The position numbers were made by a program, and so were the translations under genes. This document shows, piece by piece, positions 26,796-37,700 of a DNA stretch of 64,000 nucleotides; within the stretch, counting starts at the first letter, position 1; each line of letters begins with the position of its first letter. The stretch comes from Candidatus Kapaibacterium sp. (GTDB lineage: Bacteria; Bacteroidota; Ignavibacteria; Kapaibacteriales; UBA2268): assembly GCA_026418625.1 (NCBI GenBank), contig JAOABA010000046.1:20568-84567 (forward strand), read 5' to 3'. The notes beneath the pieces were generated by a model that saw only the letters and a program-made list of their open reading frames with translations, did not search any database and was not told the origin of the DNA.

Positions 26796-27974
26796 TTATT
26801 TTGCTCTGAAGAATTCAACTCTTCTGTTTCTTTGTCTATTTTCATCGGAAGTATTTGGAACCAAAGGTTGGTCAGGTCCCACGCCTTTTGTGGTTAGTCT
26901 ACTGGCTGCTATACCTCTATCAACAAGCCATTTTTTAACAGACTCAGCACGGTCAAGAGAAAGTTTAATATTCATTTCTCTATCACCTACATTGTCAGTA
27001 TGACCAACTATTTCTAATTCCATATTTGGAGCAGCCTGCAAAGCTTTGAGAGCAAAGTTTAATATCCTTTCAGACTTAGGAGTAATATCAGCTTTACCAG
27101 TAACAAATTCGATGCCTTTTAAGATAATTTTTTCGCCTACTGGTATGCTTAATATATCATCATCTGGATCAAGTGGATTTGCACCGGTTGCAACTTCCAC
27201 TCCATCTTTGACACCACCGCCATCCGTATCTGGATCCAATGGATTAGTCTTGTATTTGTTAACTTCCTCACCATCAAGGAGCCCATCACCGTCAGTATCA
27301 GGATTATTTGGATTGGTGCCTAATTCGATTTCTCTTTTATCCGAAAGACCATCACCATCACTGTCTTTCTCAAATTCAGCTACTGTAAAGTGAACACCTA
27401 ATCGTGTAACCCAACTTGCATCAAAAATATCATCATAGACTGGATTATAATTGTCTGTCAGGGACATATTTGGATAAATGTTAAAATCCAGACCTACGGA
27501 CTTTGAGAAATTATAAGAAAAACCGATACCAAAAGGTATGCTTAAAGTAACTCCGCTGTTACTTGAATTAGGATCAGGATTGTTAGGAACATCATTAACA
27601 TTATAAATCATTGCTCCAAGACCACCAAATACATAAGGTTGGAATGATTCACTGGCTACATCAATATAATACCTTAATCTTAACTCAATAGGTATATAGG
27701 TAGTTGAATATTACGAAAAACCACCAACATTTTCTGTAGCATTAGAATAGTAAGAAATACTTAACTCCGGTGTAAAATTTTGCATTAATCCATTATTGAA
27801 TAAGCCATAGATACCGAACAATGGTCCTATTGTTCTTTCATACCTTTTTGCTTCATTTACTCCTCGAGTTAAACCTGCGCCAATTCCAATTGCTAAGCTT
27901 CTGTCCTGAGAAAAACTTTCCAAGGAAAAGCTAAAAAAAATTATTAATAGAATAAGGTAATTCACCCTTTTCAT
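26796..27974 (-). pseudogene. OmpA-family porin-like gene with TSP3 repeats, interrupted by in-frame TAA
   Basis: Reading from ATG 27974 (AGGTG Shine-Dalgarno; signal peptide MKRVNYLILLIIFFSFSLES) a 392-residue beta-barrel/OmpA protein would result, but codon 88 (27711-27713) is TAA. Both sides are in one frame: before it GLMQNFTPELSISYYSNATE, after it YSTTYIPIELRLRYYIDVAS. The downstream part keeps a small barrel, three TSP3-type calcium-binding repeats (DSDGDGLSDKREIELGTNP, DTDGDGLLDGEE, DTDGGGVKDGVE) and an intact OmpA peptidoglycan-binding domain (VGHTDNVGDREMN; RNRRVEFFRAK). A single base change or a sequencing error would explain it. A terminator follows. Confidence 0.8.
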
Positions 27975-28143
27975 AAATGCACCTATAAGTAAATTGAACA
28001 TATTATAAAGTTGAGTTCAAATTTCAACTAATTTAATTTAATGCTTAAGCATTAAAAAAAACAAATATAGGTATAATAAAAACATATTCAAAAAATATAA
28101 TTATAAACCCATATTATGCATTAGTGAAAAAAAACATTTTAAT

Positions 28144-28216
28144 GTCATGCTGAACGAAGTGAAGCATCTATTTAAGATTTAGTGGATTCTTTCTCACTTC
28201 TTTCGTCCTAATGATA
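28144..28216. repeat. Dispersed palindromic element, copy 2 (about 73 bp)
   Basis: Left arm GTCATGCTGAACGAAGTGAA, then GCATC; the right arm, read in reverse complement, is ATCATTAGGACGAAAGAAGT followed by GAGAAAGAATCC. Length, the GTCA start and the CGAAGTGAAG core match the other copies, but this one is the most diverged on its right side. Confidence 0.6.
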
Positions 28217-28281
28217 GCTGCCATAAGTATTGAGAATAATTATTAAATTCCTATTACATTTTCTGAGATAAATCTGGAAAG

Positions 28282-28319
28282 ATAAAAAAAATCCACCCTC
28301 AATATTTGAAGGTGGATTT
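28282..28319 (-). terminator. Rho-independent terminator of the beta-helix gene
   Basis: On the minus strand AATCCACCTTC and GAGGGTGGATT pair with an AAATATT loop, followed by eight T. It sits 23 bases after the beta-helix stop codon. Confidence 0.85.
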
Positions 28320-28341
28320 ATAATTTTAAGTAAAATTATAT

Positions 28342-31300
28342 TTACTTGTTAAGTATAACTTTTCCGCTTCGTGTGAAAGTGGCTCCGCTTACTTTGTAGA
28401 TATAAATACCTGATGGCAGATTTGAACCATCAATATTAAATTCATAGTAAGTCTGTCCTTCGAGATTACCTCTGAAGATTGTTTGAACTTTTTCGCCAAG
28501 TGCATTGAATAATTCAATTGTAACGGGTTGAGATTGTCTAACTGCCATCGAGAAGTTTGATTGAAGCTCAAATGGATTCGGATAAGCATCAAATATCTCG
28601 ACTTCTCCATTCATCTGATATTCAACGTATTCTTCGTTTTCTCTCTTCCAGTTATTGTTGCAATTGTTACCAAAGCCATATTTTGTGCAGAGATAATCTT
28701 TTGTTGATTCCCAAATATTACCATCTGCAGAGTTATGAACAATGATTTCGCCAATATAACCATCGAAGAACTTACCTGTGCCGCTAAAGCTACCATCGTG
28801 GAATCTGGTCCCATCAACTGCTGCACCAATACCATTATCACTATTGTCAGTTTTAAGCTCAACAGTTCCAACTCCTTCGTGTCCGCTATTATTCAGATAA
28901 ACGTCGAATCTATCTGTTCCTGAATTATATCTCAATCTTGCCATATATGTGGTTTTTCTTGAAATATTGAAGCTTCTGAAGTGTGATTTTCCATTACCCC
29001 AAACACCTGCATAAAATTTACCATCTTCGATATAGAAATTGACACCGCTTGATGTTCCTCCCATTTCAAAGATTACCATCTTGCATTTGTTAGAGCCTTT
29101 ACCTTTGTCTTTATCGTCATCATCATCACCATCATCTCCACCAGAATTGATTGAGCAAAGGTTGCCACCTTTATAGCTTTCACCTGAGACAACTGTAAAA
29201 TTACCAACTGTTAAACCGGGACCGATTGGTTGAGAACAGGATGTATGTATATAATTATAATATATATTATTAACATATATTTTTATTTCAGTTCCCATTT
29301 TATTATAGGAGCCTTTTCCGGTAAAGCTGAATGTTGAATTCTTATATACGTAAGAATTATAAAGTATCTGACCATCCTTTTGAACTATTTTAATGTTTGC
29401 TGAGTTTCCGGTATATTTGAGTGTTAATTTGGTTACACCACCGGAGCATCTTCCGCAATCTTCGTCATCATCCTGTTCGTCTTCGTGTTTGCATTTGCTG
29501 TCGTGTTTATGATTATATTCCTTGCAATTGCATTTATCTCCAATATTATTCTTTGTAGTAAACACAACGAAGATTGATTTGTCATAATTTGGATTGTTAA
29601 GATTTCCTGATGCGTTGGCAACTTTAAGGAAGTCTGAGTTCTTTTCATTGCAATAATGCTCATTAAAGAATATTCCTCGTTTCTTGGTTGAACCAACCTT
29701 TTTTGGAAGTGTATGAGGAATATTATCTTTGTATTGCTGTTTTGCATGATTATTATATTGTGTTAAATCCTGCCAAGACCAAGTATTCGGTGGAGATAAG
29801 GGTAGTTTTGACCCTTTGCATTTTTGTGATGTAGTTCCAGCGTCAAGCCATAATACCGGAGAGTTTATGGGATAGTTAAGGACAGTTACAAGAACTGTTA
29901 CCGAGCTCTGATTTCCGCTGGGGTCTTCAACACACAGATTTACTTCATAAGTTCCGGGTGCATCGAATGTCAGGCTTTCACCGCCATCTTCATCACAGAA
30001 TGATAAATATACTGTTCCGCTATTGTCAGAACTTCCATCATCAACATCCTGAGGAGTAATTGTAACAGTGCCGTCTTGACCGAGTTGAACTGTGATATCT
30101 TTGCCTTTAGCAATCGGAGGTGTATTGTCTTCAACTGTGATTTTTGCATTGTCAGTAGCACAATTATCTGATTCATCACAAACTTTCAATTGAACACTGT
30201 AAGTTCCGGGGACTGAGAAGGATAAATTACCAGCATTTGTTCCCGGTCCATATTCAACACCGTTGTAAATTATTGTGAATGTTAATGTACCGCCGCTATT
30301 GTCAGTGCTTCCATCGTCCAAATCTTCAGGGTCAATAGTTACACTTCCATTTGTTCCTGTTTGAACTGTTATGTTTTGTGCATTCGCATTCGGTTGTGTA
30401 TTGTCTTCAACTGTGATTGTCACATCTTCGGAAATATCGCAATTACCATCTTCTGGGTTGCAAACTTTTAATTTAACCGTATAAGTTCCAATGGCAGTTA
30501 AAGTTAAACCATTAGTTGCATCGTATTCTTCAGGTGTTCCATTATTGTCACTATCATAAAGTATTGTGAAAGTTAGGTCAGAACTACAACTATTTGTAAT
30601 TAAACATTCAAAATCAAAACTTCCATTATTGATTTGAGAGGGGAATACTTTAACTTCACCGTTAGTTCCACCTGAACCAATTTCTACTTCAATATTTTTG
30701 GCAAGAGCTACAGGGAAATCAAAAATAAATTGACCAACAACATCAGAACCTCTTGTTGGATTTGAAGTGTAATCCATATCATCTGCTATATATTGATCTA
30801 CTCCATTTGATCCGGTATATGCAGTAAGTTGATTTGTTCCAAAATAATAGCTATTATTAACCATAAAAACATTTCCGGTGTAGTCTTCATTTTCATCAAT
30901 GAAACCTAAGCCGCCGGATGTTGGTATATTAAATTGAAAACCGGAAATTTTTGAATCACCAGCAGAGACAGAGGTAATTATAGGTCCTGTTGTTGGGTCG
31001 ATAATTGGTGTTCCATTTATTCCTTTCAATTCAACAGGGTAATAAATGGTGAATTGTTCAGAATAATTAGTATTAGTTTTTACGACTTCAACAACATCTT
31101 TTTCATTATCATCGCAAACTGAATGAACAGCTAACATTGCATTTGCTATATTGTCAAATTCGGATGCTGGATTGCTATTATCAACTGTGATATTTCTTGT
31201 GGAATAATCAGATAAGTCATAAGTGTAAGGTGAAAAATCAATCTTACCATAAATCATACTTGCGCCGGGAACAACATTAGGATCATAAACATAATCTGGT

Positions 31301-32754
31301 CCACGATCTAAATTATACTGATATACGGCATCTTCATTATAAAATGTTCTTCCACCGTCAAAATTATCACCATCAAAATAGTAAAGGGTATGATCGAATT
31401 CTCCCCAAGCATACTGAGGACCGTTAGAATAATCGAAGCCGCCTAATTCAAAATCTTCGTTAGGCTCTTCGAAATAGTTTTCCTGAGCACAAAGGGCATA
31501 ATCAGTGTTATTGAAAATACCAAATCTTGTGTTGGCATAAATTACATTTCTATACACGACAACTTCATTAAAGTAATTATTATCTCCGATTTCACCCTCG
31601 TCGCCCGGGAAAAATGGCTCTCCATTATCTCCATTTAACGTGATTGCGTCCATATTGAGATAAAAGTCATTTCCGTTGACATAAATATCATCAACACCAC
31701 CATAAATGTAAAGACCGGTATGAAGATTTATTGCTATACTATTACCGATAATATCAATATTTGAAATATTAGAGCTTGAATTATTCAACAAAACAATACC
31801 ATTGCCGAAAGCTCCTTCCCCAATAGATACTGCACCACCAAGCTCAAATTTTAAGTCATAGAAACCAGCATCATAACATACGTTATTTCCGATTAAAGAA
31901 TTTGTCATTTTTCCTAAAACAACTAAATGGCTCATTCTCAAATTGTAAACAAGGTTATATTGAATTGTACAGTCATCAAAACCACTTCCGTTTGCTTCGA
32001 ACCTAATTGCATCTCCAAGTCCAGAAATACCATTGATTTCATTTTCAGTTATTTTAATTTTTGTCCCACTGCCGTCAACAAAGATTCCATGTGTTCCGCC
32101 TGTATAGACAATAGGATCTTCATCTTCCTCTTCATAAGATAAATCATAGTAAATATTAACAATTGTTCCATCGCCGGTTTGAGGACCAATGTTATTTTGA
32201 GTAATTTCAACATTCTCAAGGCCGGGAGCAATGTAAATAAGGACATTTCTCTTATTATTTTCAGAGAATAGATCTTCTGAAGACCTTTTCAAATTTAGAA
32301 TTCTTAGGTTCTTGATTGTAACATTTGAATGATAAATAGCTATTGTGGGCTCATCACCTTCAAGCCCATGAATTCTCGAAGAATAGCCATATTGGGGTGT
32401 AGGATTATCTGGGTCAACTTTTGGATTATTCGGGCTTGATTCACCGTAAACAAAATCACCTATACCAATAATTTGCAAACTTTTAAATTTCAAATTTGAT
32501 GAAATAACTATGTTCTCAACGTAGTAAGGGGTAGAAGTTGTATTTCCTACAACATTAATTATATAGTCTTGATTACTATTAGTGCATTTACTTAATGCTT
32601 TTGATATTGTTCTTAACGGTTGGTTAATATTATGACCATTATTTCCATCATTACCAGTAGTGCTCACCCAAAGGTTTGTTGCCGCATTCAATGATAATGT
32701 TGAGATTATCATTGTTGCGAGAAGAAAAAGTAAAACAGGCACTCGTTTTAGCAT
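28342..32754 (-). CDS. Giant T9SS-exported beta-helix protein with HYR-like repeats and LamG-like region
   Basis: The 1470-residue protein has a signal peptide, then a right-handed parallel beta-helix (about 27-500) starting LWVSTTGNDGNNGHNINQPL, probably a polysaccharide-binding or lyase-like fold. Residues about 680-980 hold three HYR/Ig-like repeats (NITVQTGTNGSVTIDPEDLD; DITVQLGQDGTVTITPQDVD). A concanavalin-A-like region follows (PVLWLDAGTTSQ; FFDGYIGEIIVHN). The C-terminus (EIFDAYPNPFELQSNF to SGKVILNK) is a type A T9SS sorting domain. Two odd low-complexity insertions interrupt the LamG-like region: a Cys/His/acidic stretch near residue 1085 and an Asp/Lys/Gly stretch near 1210. The start has GGAG upstream. 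Secreted and probably surface-attached; substrate unknown. A paralogue begins at 63487. Confidence 0.9.
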   Translation of the reverse strand: MLKRVPVLLFLLATMIISTLSLNAATNLWVSTTGNDGNNGHNINQPLRTISKALSKCTNSNQDYIINVVGNTTSTPYYVENIVISSNLKFKSLQIIGIGDFVYGESSPNNPKVDPDNPTPQYGYSSRIHGLEGDEPTIAIYHSNVTIKNLRILNLKRSSEDLFSENNKRNVLIYIAPGLENVEITQNNIGPQTGDGTIVNIYYDLSYEEEDEDPIVYTGGTHGIFVDGSGTKIKITENEINGISGLGDAIRFEANGSGFDDCTIQYNLVYNLRMSHLVVLGKMTNSLIGNNVCYDAGFYDLKFELGGAVSIGEGAFGNGIVLLNNSSSNISNIDIIGNSIAINLHTGLYIYGGVDDIYVNGNDFYLNMDAITLNGDNGEPFFPGDEGEIGDNNYFNEVVVYRNVIYANTRFGIFNNTDYALCAQENYFEEPNEDFELGGFDYSNGPQYAWGEFDHTLYYFDGDNFDGGRTFYNEDAVYQYNLDRGPDYVYDPNVVPGASMIYGKIDFSPYTYDLSDYSTRNITVDNSNPASEFDNIANAMLAVHSVCDDNEKDVVEVVKTNTNYSEQFTIYYPVELKGINGTPIIDPTTGPIITSVSAGDSKISGFQFNIPTSGGLGFIDENEDYTGNVFMVNNSYYFGTNQLTAYTGSNGVDQYIADDMDYTSNPTRGSDVVGQFIFDFPVALAKNIEVEIGSGGTNGEVKVFPSQINNGSFDFECLITNSCSSDLTFTILYDSDNNGTPEEYDATNGLTLTAIGTYTVKLKVCNPEDGNCDISEDVTITVEDNTQPNANAQNITVQTGTNGSVTIDPEDLDDGSTDNSGGTLTFTIIYNGVEYGPGTNAGNLSFSVPGTYSVQLKVCDESDNCATDNAKITVEDNTPPIAKGKDITVQLGQDGTVTITPQDVDDGSSDNSGTVYLSFCDEDGGESLTFDAPGTYEVNLCVEDPSGNQSSVTVLVTVLNYPINSPVLWLDAGTTSQKCKGSKLPLSPPNTWSWQDLTQYNNHAKQQYKDNIPHTLPKKVGSTKKRGIFFNEHYCNEKNSDFLKVANASGNLNNPNYDKSIFVVFTTKNNIGDKCNCKEYNHKHDSKCKHEDEQDDDEDCGRCSGGVTKLTLKYTGNSANIKIVQKDGQILYNSYVYKNSTFSFTGKGSYNKMGTEIKIYVNNIYYNYIHTSCSQPIGPGLTVGNFTVVSGESYKGGNLCSINSGGDDGDDDDDKDKGKGSNKCKMVIFEMGGTSSGVNFYIEDGKFYAGVWGNGKSHFRSFNISRKTTYMARLRYNSGTDRFDVYLNNSGHEGVGTVELKTDNSDNGIGAAVDGTRFHDGSFSGTGKFFDGYIGEIIVHNSADGNIWESTKDYLCTKYGFGNNCNNNWKRENEEYVEYQMNGEVEIFDAYPNPFELQSNFSMAVRQSQPVTIELFNALGEKVQTIFRGNLEGQTYYEFNIDGSNLPSGIYIYKVSGATFTRSGKVILNK

Positions 32755-32970
32755 ATTTGCTCCAAAAAAATAAAAAAATATATTATTTATATTTTAAATC
32801 AGACAAAATTAAATGTTTCAATAAGGAAAAAAAAGTTCCAAATACCTCCATTTTTTTTTTAATGGGTATCAAATCAGACTATATGAATACAAATTCATAA
32901 GTTAGTTACAAAAATAATTTGGTATTTAGTAGTTTTTAAAAACTATCGAACATTTCAATAGCTATGAAGA

Positions 32971-34590
32971 TTAATTTGAAGAAATATTTTCAAATTTTTT
33001 CATTGGTAGTTTAATTACAAATGTGGAGCCTTTATTTAATTCGCTGTTTACTTCAATGAAGCCGTTGTGAGCATCTACTATCCATTTAACAATAGACAAT
33101 CCCAAACCTGCTCCGTGAGTGGTGCTGGAACGTGCTTTATCAACTCTGTAAAATCTATCGAAAATGTGTTTGAGCTCATCTTCGGGAATTCCAACTCCTG
33201 TGTCGGACACAGAAAGAATTGTGTAGTTTTGATTATTAGTCAATTCAATTTTAATTTCACCACCCTGTGGAGTGTATTTTATGGCGTTATCAACAATATT
33301 AAGGGCGGCTTGATGTATTCTTGCCGAGTCAATATAAACAAAAATATCATCTTCAATGTTTTTCGAAACTTTAATATCTTTATTTTCAGCTAAAATTTCA
33401 GCATCTTCGGCGATATCCTGAATTAAGCGTGAGAGATTTGCCTTTTCGAAGTTCATATTAATTTGACCTGCTTCAGCTTTCGAAAGCTCCAATAAGGTCT
33501 CGACAACATTTGTCAATCTAACTACTTCATCCAAAGCACTTATGAGAATATCTTCATATTGCTCTTTGCTTTTGTCTGAACGAAGTGCAAGTTCAAGCTC
33601 GCCTCGTAAAATTGTTAAAGGTGTTTTCAATTCATGGGAGGCATCCGATGTGAAACGCTTTATTTGTGCAAAAGACTTCTCGAGCCTTGAAATCATACTA
33701 TTAAAAGTTCTTACCAAATGCCCGATCTCGTCCTTTGTATTTACTTCGGGGATTCTAAGCGAAAGATTTTTTTCAGATATTTCGTCAGCAGCCAAAGTTA
33801 TCTGATCAACAGTTCTCATTGCCAGCCTCGAAAGCACCAATCCACCAATAATTGATAAAATTAAAACAAGCGGAAAAGCAAGAATTTGAATAGCGAAGAG
33901 TTCGTTAAGGTTTGATTGTATGTCGGACATACTGTAACCAACTGAGATTATGGCGTGAGGTGTTTTTTTTACCAATAATCTAACTTGCTGTTTTTGAAGA
34001 TTATAATATGTAAAAACCGAATCAAGTTTATCACCGGAACTGTCGTAATCAAAAGTAAGTTTAATGATAGAATCTTTGTCTTGAGGTTTTATAGATAAAG
34101 TGTCCTTCGGAGTAACTTTTTTAAAATCAGCCAAAACCGGCAAGGAGTCCGTCAAAAGGTTTCTTGACCTCCATATTACTTCGTTATTCGTATCAGCGAT
34201 TTGAATGAAATAGTTTCTTGGGTTAAGCAATATATGCTCATAGACTGATGACCAGACTGCGTCTTGCTTTTCTCCTGCCATAATTTGAGCTTCGAGCGAG
34301 GGTCTCAAAGGACCAACAAAGCGGTTTCGTTCGCTTTCCCTGAAAATAGCGAATTTGTCTTTTCCGGTTCGGTTTAATTTAGCATTGAATGTGTTTTTAT
34401 TAGTAATCTGATTTTCTGAGATGATATAATCGAGTGAATTGACAACCTTGACAAGTGAAACATCAAGATTTTCGTGAAGATTTTTCGAGACCGAAAGATA
34501 TGTGTATGCACCAAAAGCAGACAGTGACAATGCAACTATTGCACTATACCAGAACGTGAGCCATACCTTTAGTGAAACCTGAGTAGCCAA
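32971..34590 (-). CDS. Membrane HAMP sensor histidine kinase
   Basis: The 539-residue protein has two membrane segments (about residues 10-30 and 230-255) enclosing a periplasmic sensor of about 200 residues, a HAMP linker, HisKA with the phosphorylated histidine in SDASHELKTPLTILRGELEL, and HATPase_c (NIVDNAIKYTPQGGE; DTGVGIPEDELKHIF; GAGLGLSIVKWIV). It resembles the CusS/heavy-metal-sensor subgroup, but no response regulator or metal exporter adjoins it. The start is TTG. It is divergent from tamB with 138 bases between. Confidence 0.93.
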   Translation of the reverse strand: MATQVSLKVWLTFWYSAIVALSLSAFGAYTYLSVSKNLHENLDVSLVKVVNSLDYIISENQITNKNTFNAKLNRTGKDKFAIFRESERNRFVGPLRPSLEAQIMAGEKQDAVWSSVYEHILLNPRNYFIQIADTNNEVIWRSRNLLTDSLPVLADFKKVTPKDTLSIKPQDKDSIIKLTFDYDSSGDKLDSVFTYYNLQKQQVRLLVKKTPHAIISVGYSMSDIQSNLNELFAIQILAFPLVLILSIIGGLVLSRLAMRTVDQITLAADEISEKNLSLRIPEVNTKDEIGHLVRTFNSMISRLEKSFAQIKRFTSDASHELKTPLTILRGELELALRSDKSKEQYEDILISALDEVVRLTNVVETLLELSKAEAGQINMNFEKANLSRLIQDIAEDAEILAENKDIKVSKNIEDDIFVYIDSARIHQAALNIVDNAIKYTPQGGEIKIELTNNQNYTILSVSDTGVGIPEDELKHIFDRFYRVDKARSSTTHGAGLGLSIVKWIVDAHNGFIEVNSELNKGSTFVIKLPMKKFENISSN

Positions 34591-34728
34591 AATTCTAACT
34601 TATTGCGTTAACTTATTATAATTTTCTTGTTTTTAAACGTTTTAAATTATTAACTTATTATTTTTAATTATATCCACAAAATTGATATTTTTTTTATTTT
34701 AAATTTGTGTTTTTAACAATTCAGAGAA

Positions 34729-37700
34729 TTGTCAGAAAAAAACGTAAATATAGCAAATAAAAAATTGGAAAAAGGCACTTCCAAAAAAATATTTAAAAAA
34801 ATTTTTAAAACTTTTTTTTGGATTTTTGTTTTTGTCTTTTTAGCGATTTTCCTTTTCCTACTACTTTATCAATTCTATCCTTTTAGGAAAGTTGTTATAA
34901 ACACAGCATTAGGCATGGTTAATAATGAACTTATTGGAAAAATTGAAGTCAGTGACTTAAAAATAAATATTTTTAAAGGGATTCAAGTTGATGATTTGAA
35001 AATTTATGCTGACGGTGATATTTTTGCTGATGTAAAATCCATACAAATTAAATATGATATCCTGCCACTTTTTAAACAAAGATTAATTCTTGAAAATGTA
35101 ATAATTGATAATCCTAAGTTTAAATTAATCAGGAACTTAAGCGATAGCTTATGGAATTTTGAAAAAATTGCTAAGCCAAGCGAAGATACAACTGAAACAG
35201 AAACACCAAATTGGATTATTGATTTAAAGAAATTCACTTTAAACAATGGAATTGTGTATGTCTATGATTCAACATCTATTAAAAGCAACTCAGGAAAATT
35301 TAATCCAACTGATTTAAATATTTCGGACTTGAATATAAATCTTAATGGAACTTATAATCTATTCAGTTCAAATATTCAATCAAACATTAATCAATTTTCT
35401 TTTGTAGAGAATAACAATAACTTGATTATCAGGAATATTCAAACTGATATTTCTATTGACACTAATAAAGTTTCAGTCAATAATTTTTCATTATTAACAA
35501 AAAATTCAGGATTAAGGTTTTCAAGCGAAATTAATAATATAAATATTTTTGGTAATCTTGACAGCCTCGAAGATAAAGCTAATGGCTTTATATCTTTACA
35601 AATAGACAGCTTGGATAACTCTGACATTGGCATTTTTACAAATACAAAAAGCAATATTCAAACAAAGTTTTCTCTTGTTTCATTAATTGAAGGAGATGCA
35701 AAGGAAATAGAAGTTAAAGATTTTAGACTTTCGAGCGAAAAAACAAATATTAATCTAAAAGGGAAAATTAATAAACCGCTTGACTTTCAGAATTCGAGAT
35801 TTTCATTGGAACTTGGCGATTCGAAAATAGATTATTCTGATTTGGTTTCCAACTTACCTCAAAATATTATTAAACCTATACCAAGATTTAGTAAATTGGC
35901 TATTAAAAATCTTACAGCGAGCGGAAACACAAAGCAAGTTGATGGTTCTTTAGAAATTGAGAGTGATTTAGGAAATGTCAAATCCAGTTTTGCTCTCAAT
36001 CTTTCAGAAAATTTATCATATACCATCAATCTTGAAGCAAATACTTTAGATTTAAATAAGTTATCTAATAATGATATTAGCGGACAATTGAATTTAAATG
36101 CTTTAATAGTTGGCGAAGGGACTGACCCCAAAAAAATGAATTCGAATATTAAACTTGATTTAACTGACTCAAGGATTTTGGATTACAACATAAGAAAATT
36201 GAATTTGGCTGCAAGTATTCAAAATTCAATTATTAATATTGATACTTTGGATCTAAGATTATTTACGAAAGGACAAGATACATTATTAGAAGATAATTTA
36301 AAATATTCTGACATTTCAATTAATGGGTTGATTGATATCAAGGATATGAAAAAGCCAGAATATCAGATAAGCGGAAAATTGCAAAATCTGAATTTAGCAC
36401 AATTAACAGATAACGATCTCGCACCCCAGGTTTTCACAAGTAATTTTCACATAAACGCAAGGGGAATTGACCCCGACAGCATTTTCGGATCTTTTTTTAC
36501 TGAGGTTGAAGAATGTCTTTTTGGTGACCGTGCTTTGCTCCCTTTCAATTTCTTTGTGAGTTCTGAAATTGATTCAAATGAGGAAAGAAAAATCAACATT
36601 GAATCTGATCTAATGAATCTTGATATAAGCGGAAAATTTAATTTCACTGACTTTGAGGATTTCATCTTAAATAAAGGTATTTATATTGCTGATTACATAA
36701 CCAGTAAAGTAAATCATCTTGCTTATCAGATAAATGATTCAAATAGAAGAAAAGTAAAATCATTTAAGGAAGGAAAATTAAAGTTAATTGGAAAAATTAA
36801 AGATATATCCCCTGTGAATATATTCCTTGATGATGCAAAAATGTCTCTCAGGGCAGATATTGCTTTGAGTGTTCTATCAGGAAAAGACTCGGCTTTTATA
36901 TCATTAGATTCTTTGAATTTAATCACATACAGATTCAAGAATCCTCAAGCTGATGTTAATATCAACCCTTTAAAAATATCAGCAGATCTGGAATTGATTT
37001 TAAGAGATTCTATCCCTATTATCAACTTGTCTAATGTTGAGTTAATATCTTCAACCACAAGTTACATTAATGATATATCATTTGAAAAACCCACTGCAAA
37101 GGCTTCAATTTCGAATGATAGCACAAAATTTAGTGCAGTCGTAAGTATGAATAATACGATTAAAACATCTGCTTCGGGTTTGATGACTATTGAACCTGAT
37201 AGATACAACCTGACATTGAGCGAGGGAAATTTCAGATTGAATGACTCATTTAGTTGGTCGCTGACAAAACCATTGATTTCTTATCTTGACTCGACAGGCT
37301 TCATAATTGAAGAACTTAATTTCAACCGAGAAAAAAATGAAACCATAAATGTAAAGGGAAAAGTCAATTTAAATCGAGCTGACAGTCTCGAAATAAATAT
37401 TGTCAATTTCAATTTTGAAGCACTTAAAAAATTCCTCCCAAAAGAACAAGCTGAATTACTTAACCAGATTAGCGGAAAATTTGAAAAAATAGATGCTTTG
37501 ATTAACGACAGCCTTTTAAATCCAAATATCATATTCGATTTTAAAACATCGGATATAATATTGAATGATTATAATATCGGAGTTTTATCAGGTAAGCTCT
37601 TCCATAAAGATGCAATATTAAAAGGACTTTTGGAGATAAATTCAAATTCAAACAAAATCCTGACAGCAAAAGTTGATACATTCCCAATTGATTTGTCAAT

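Larger units (their letters stand above)
27975..28341. other. Gene-free stretch between the OmpA-like pseudogene and the beta-helix gene
   Basis: The 367 bases hold the promoter region of the pseudogene, the second dispersed palindromic element and the terminator of the beta-helix gene. No ORF or RNA gene is supported. Confidence 0.6.
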
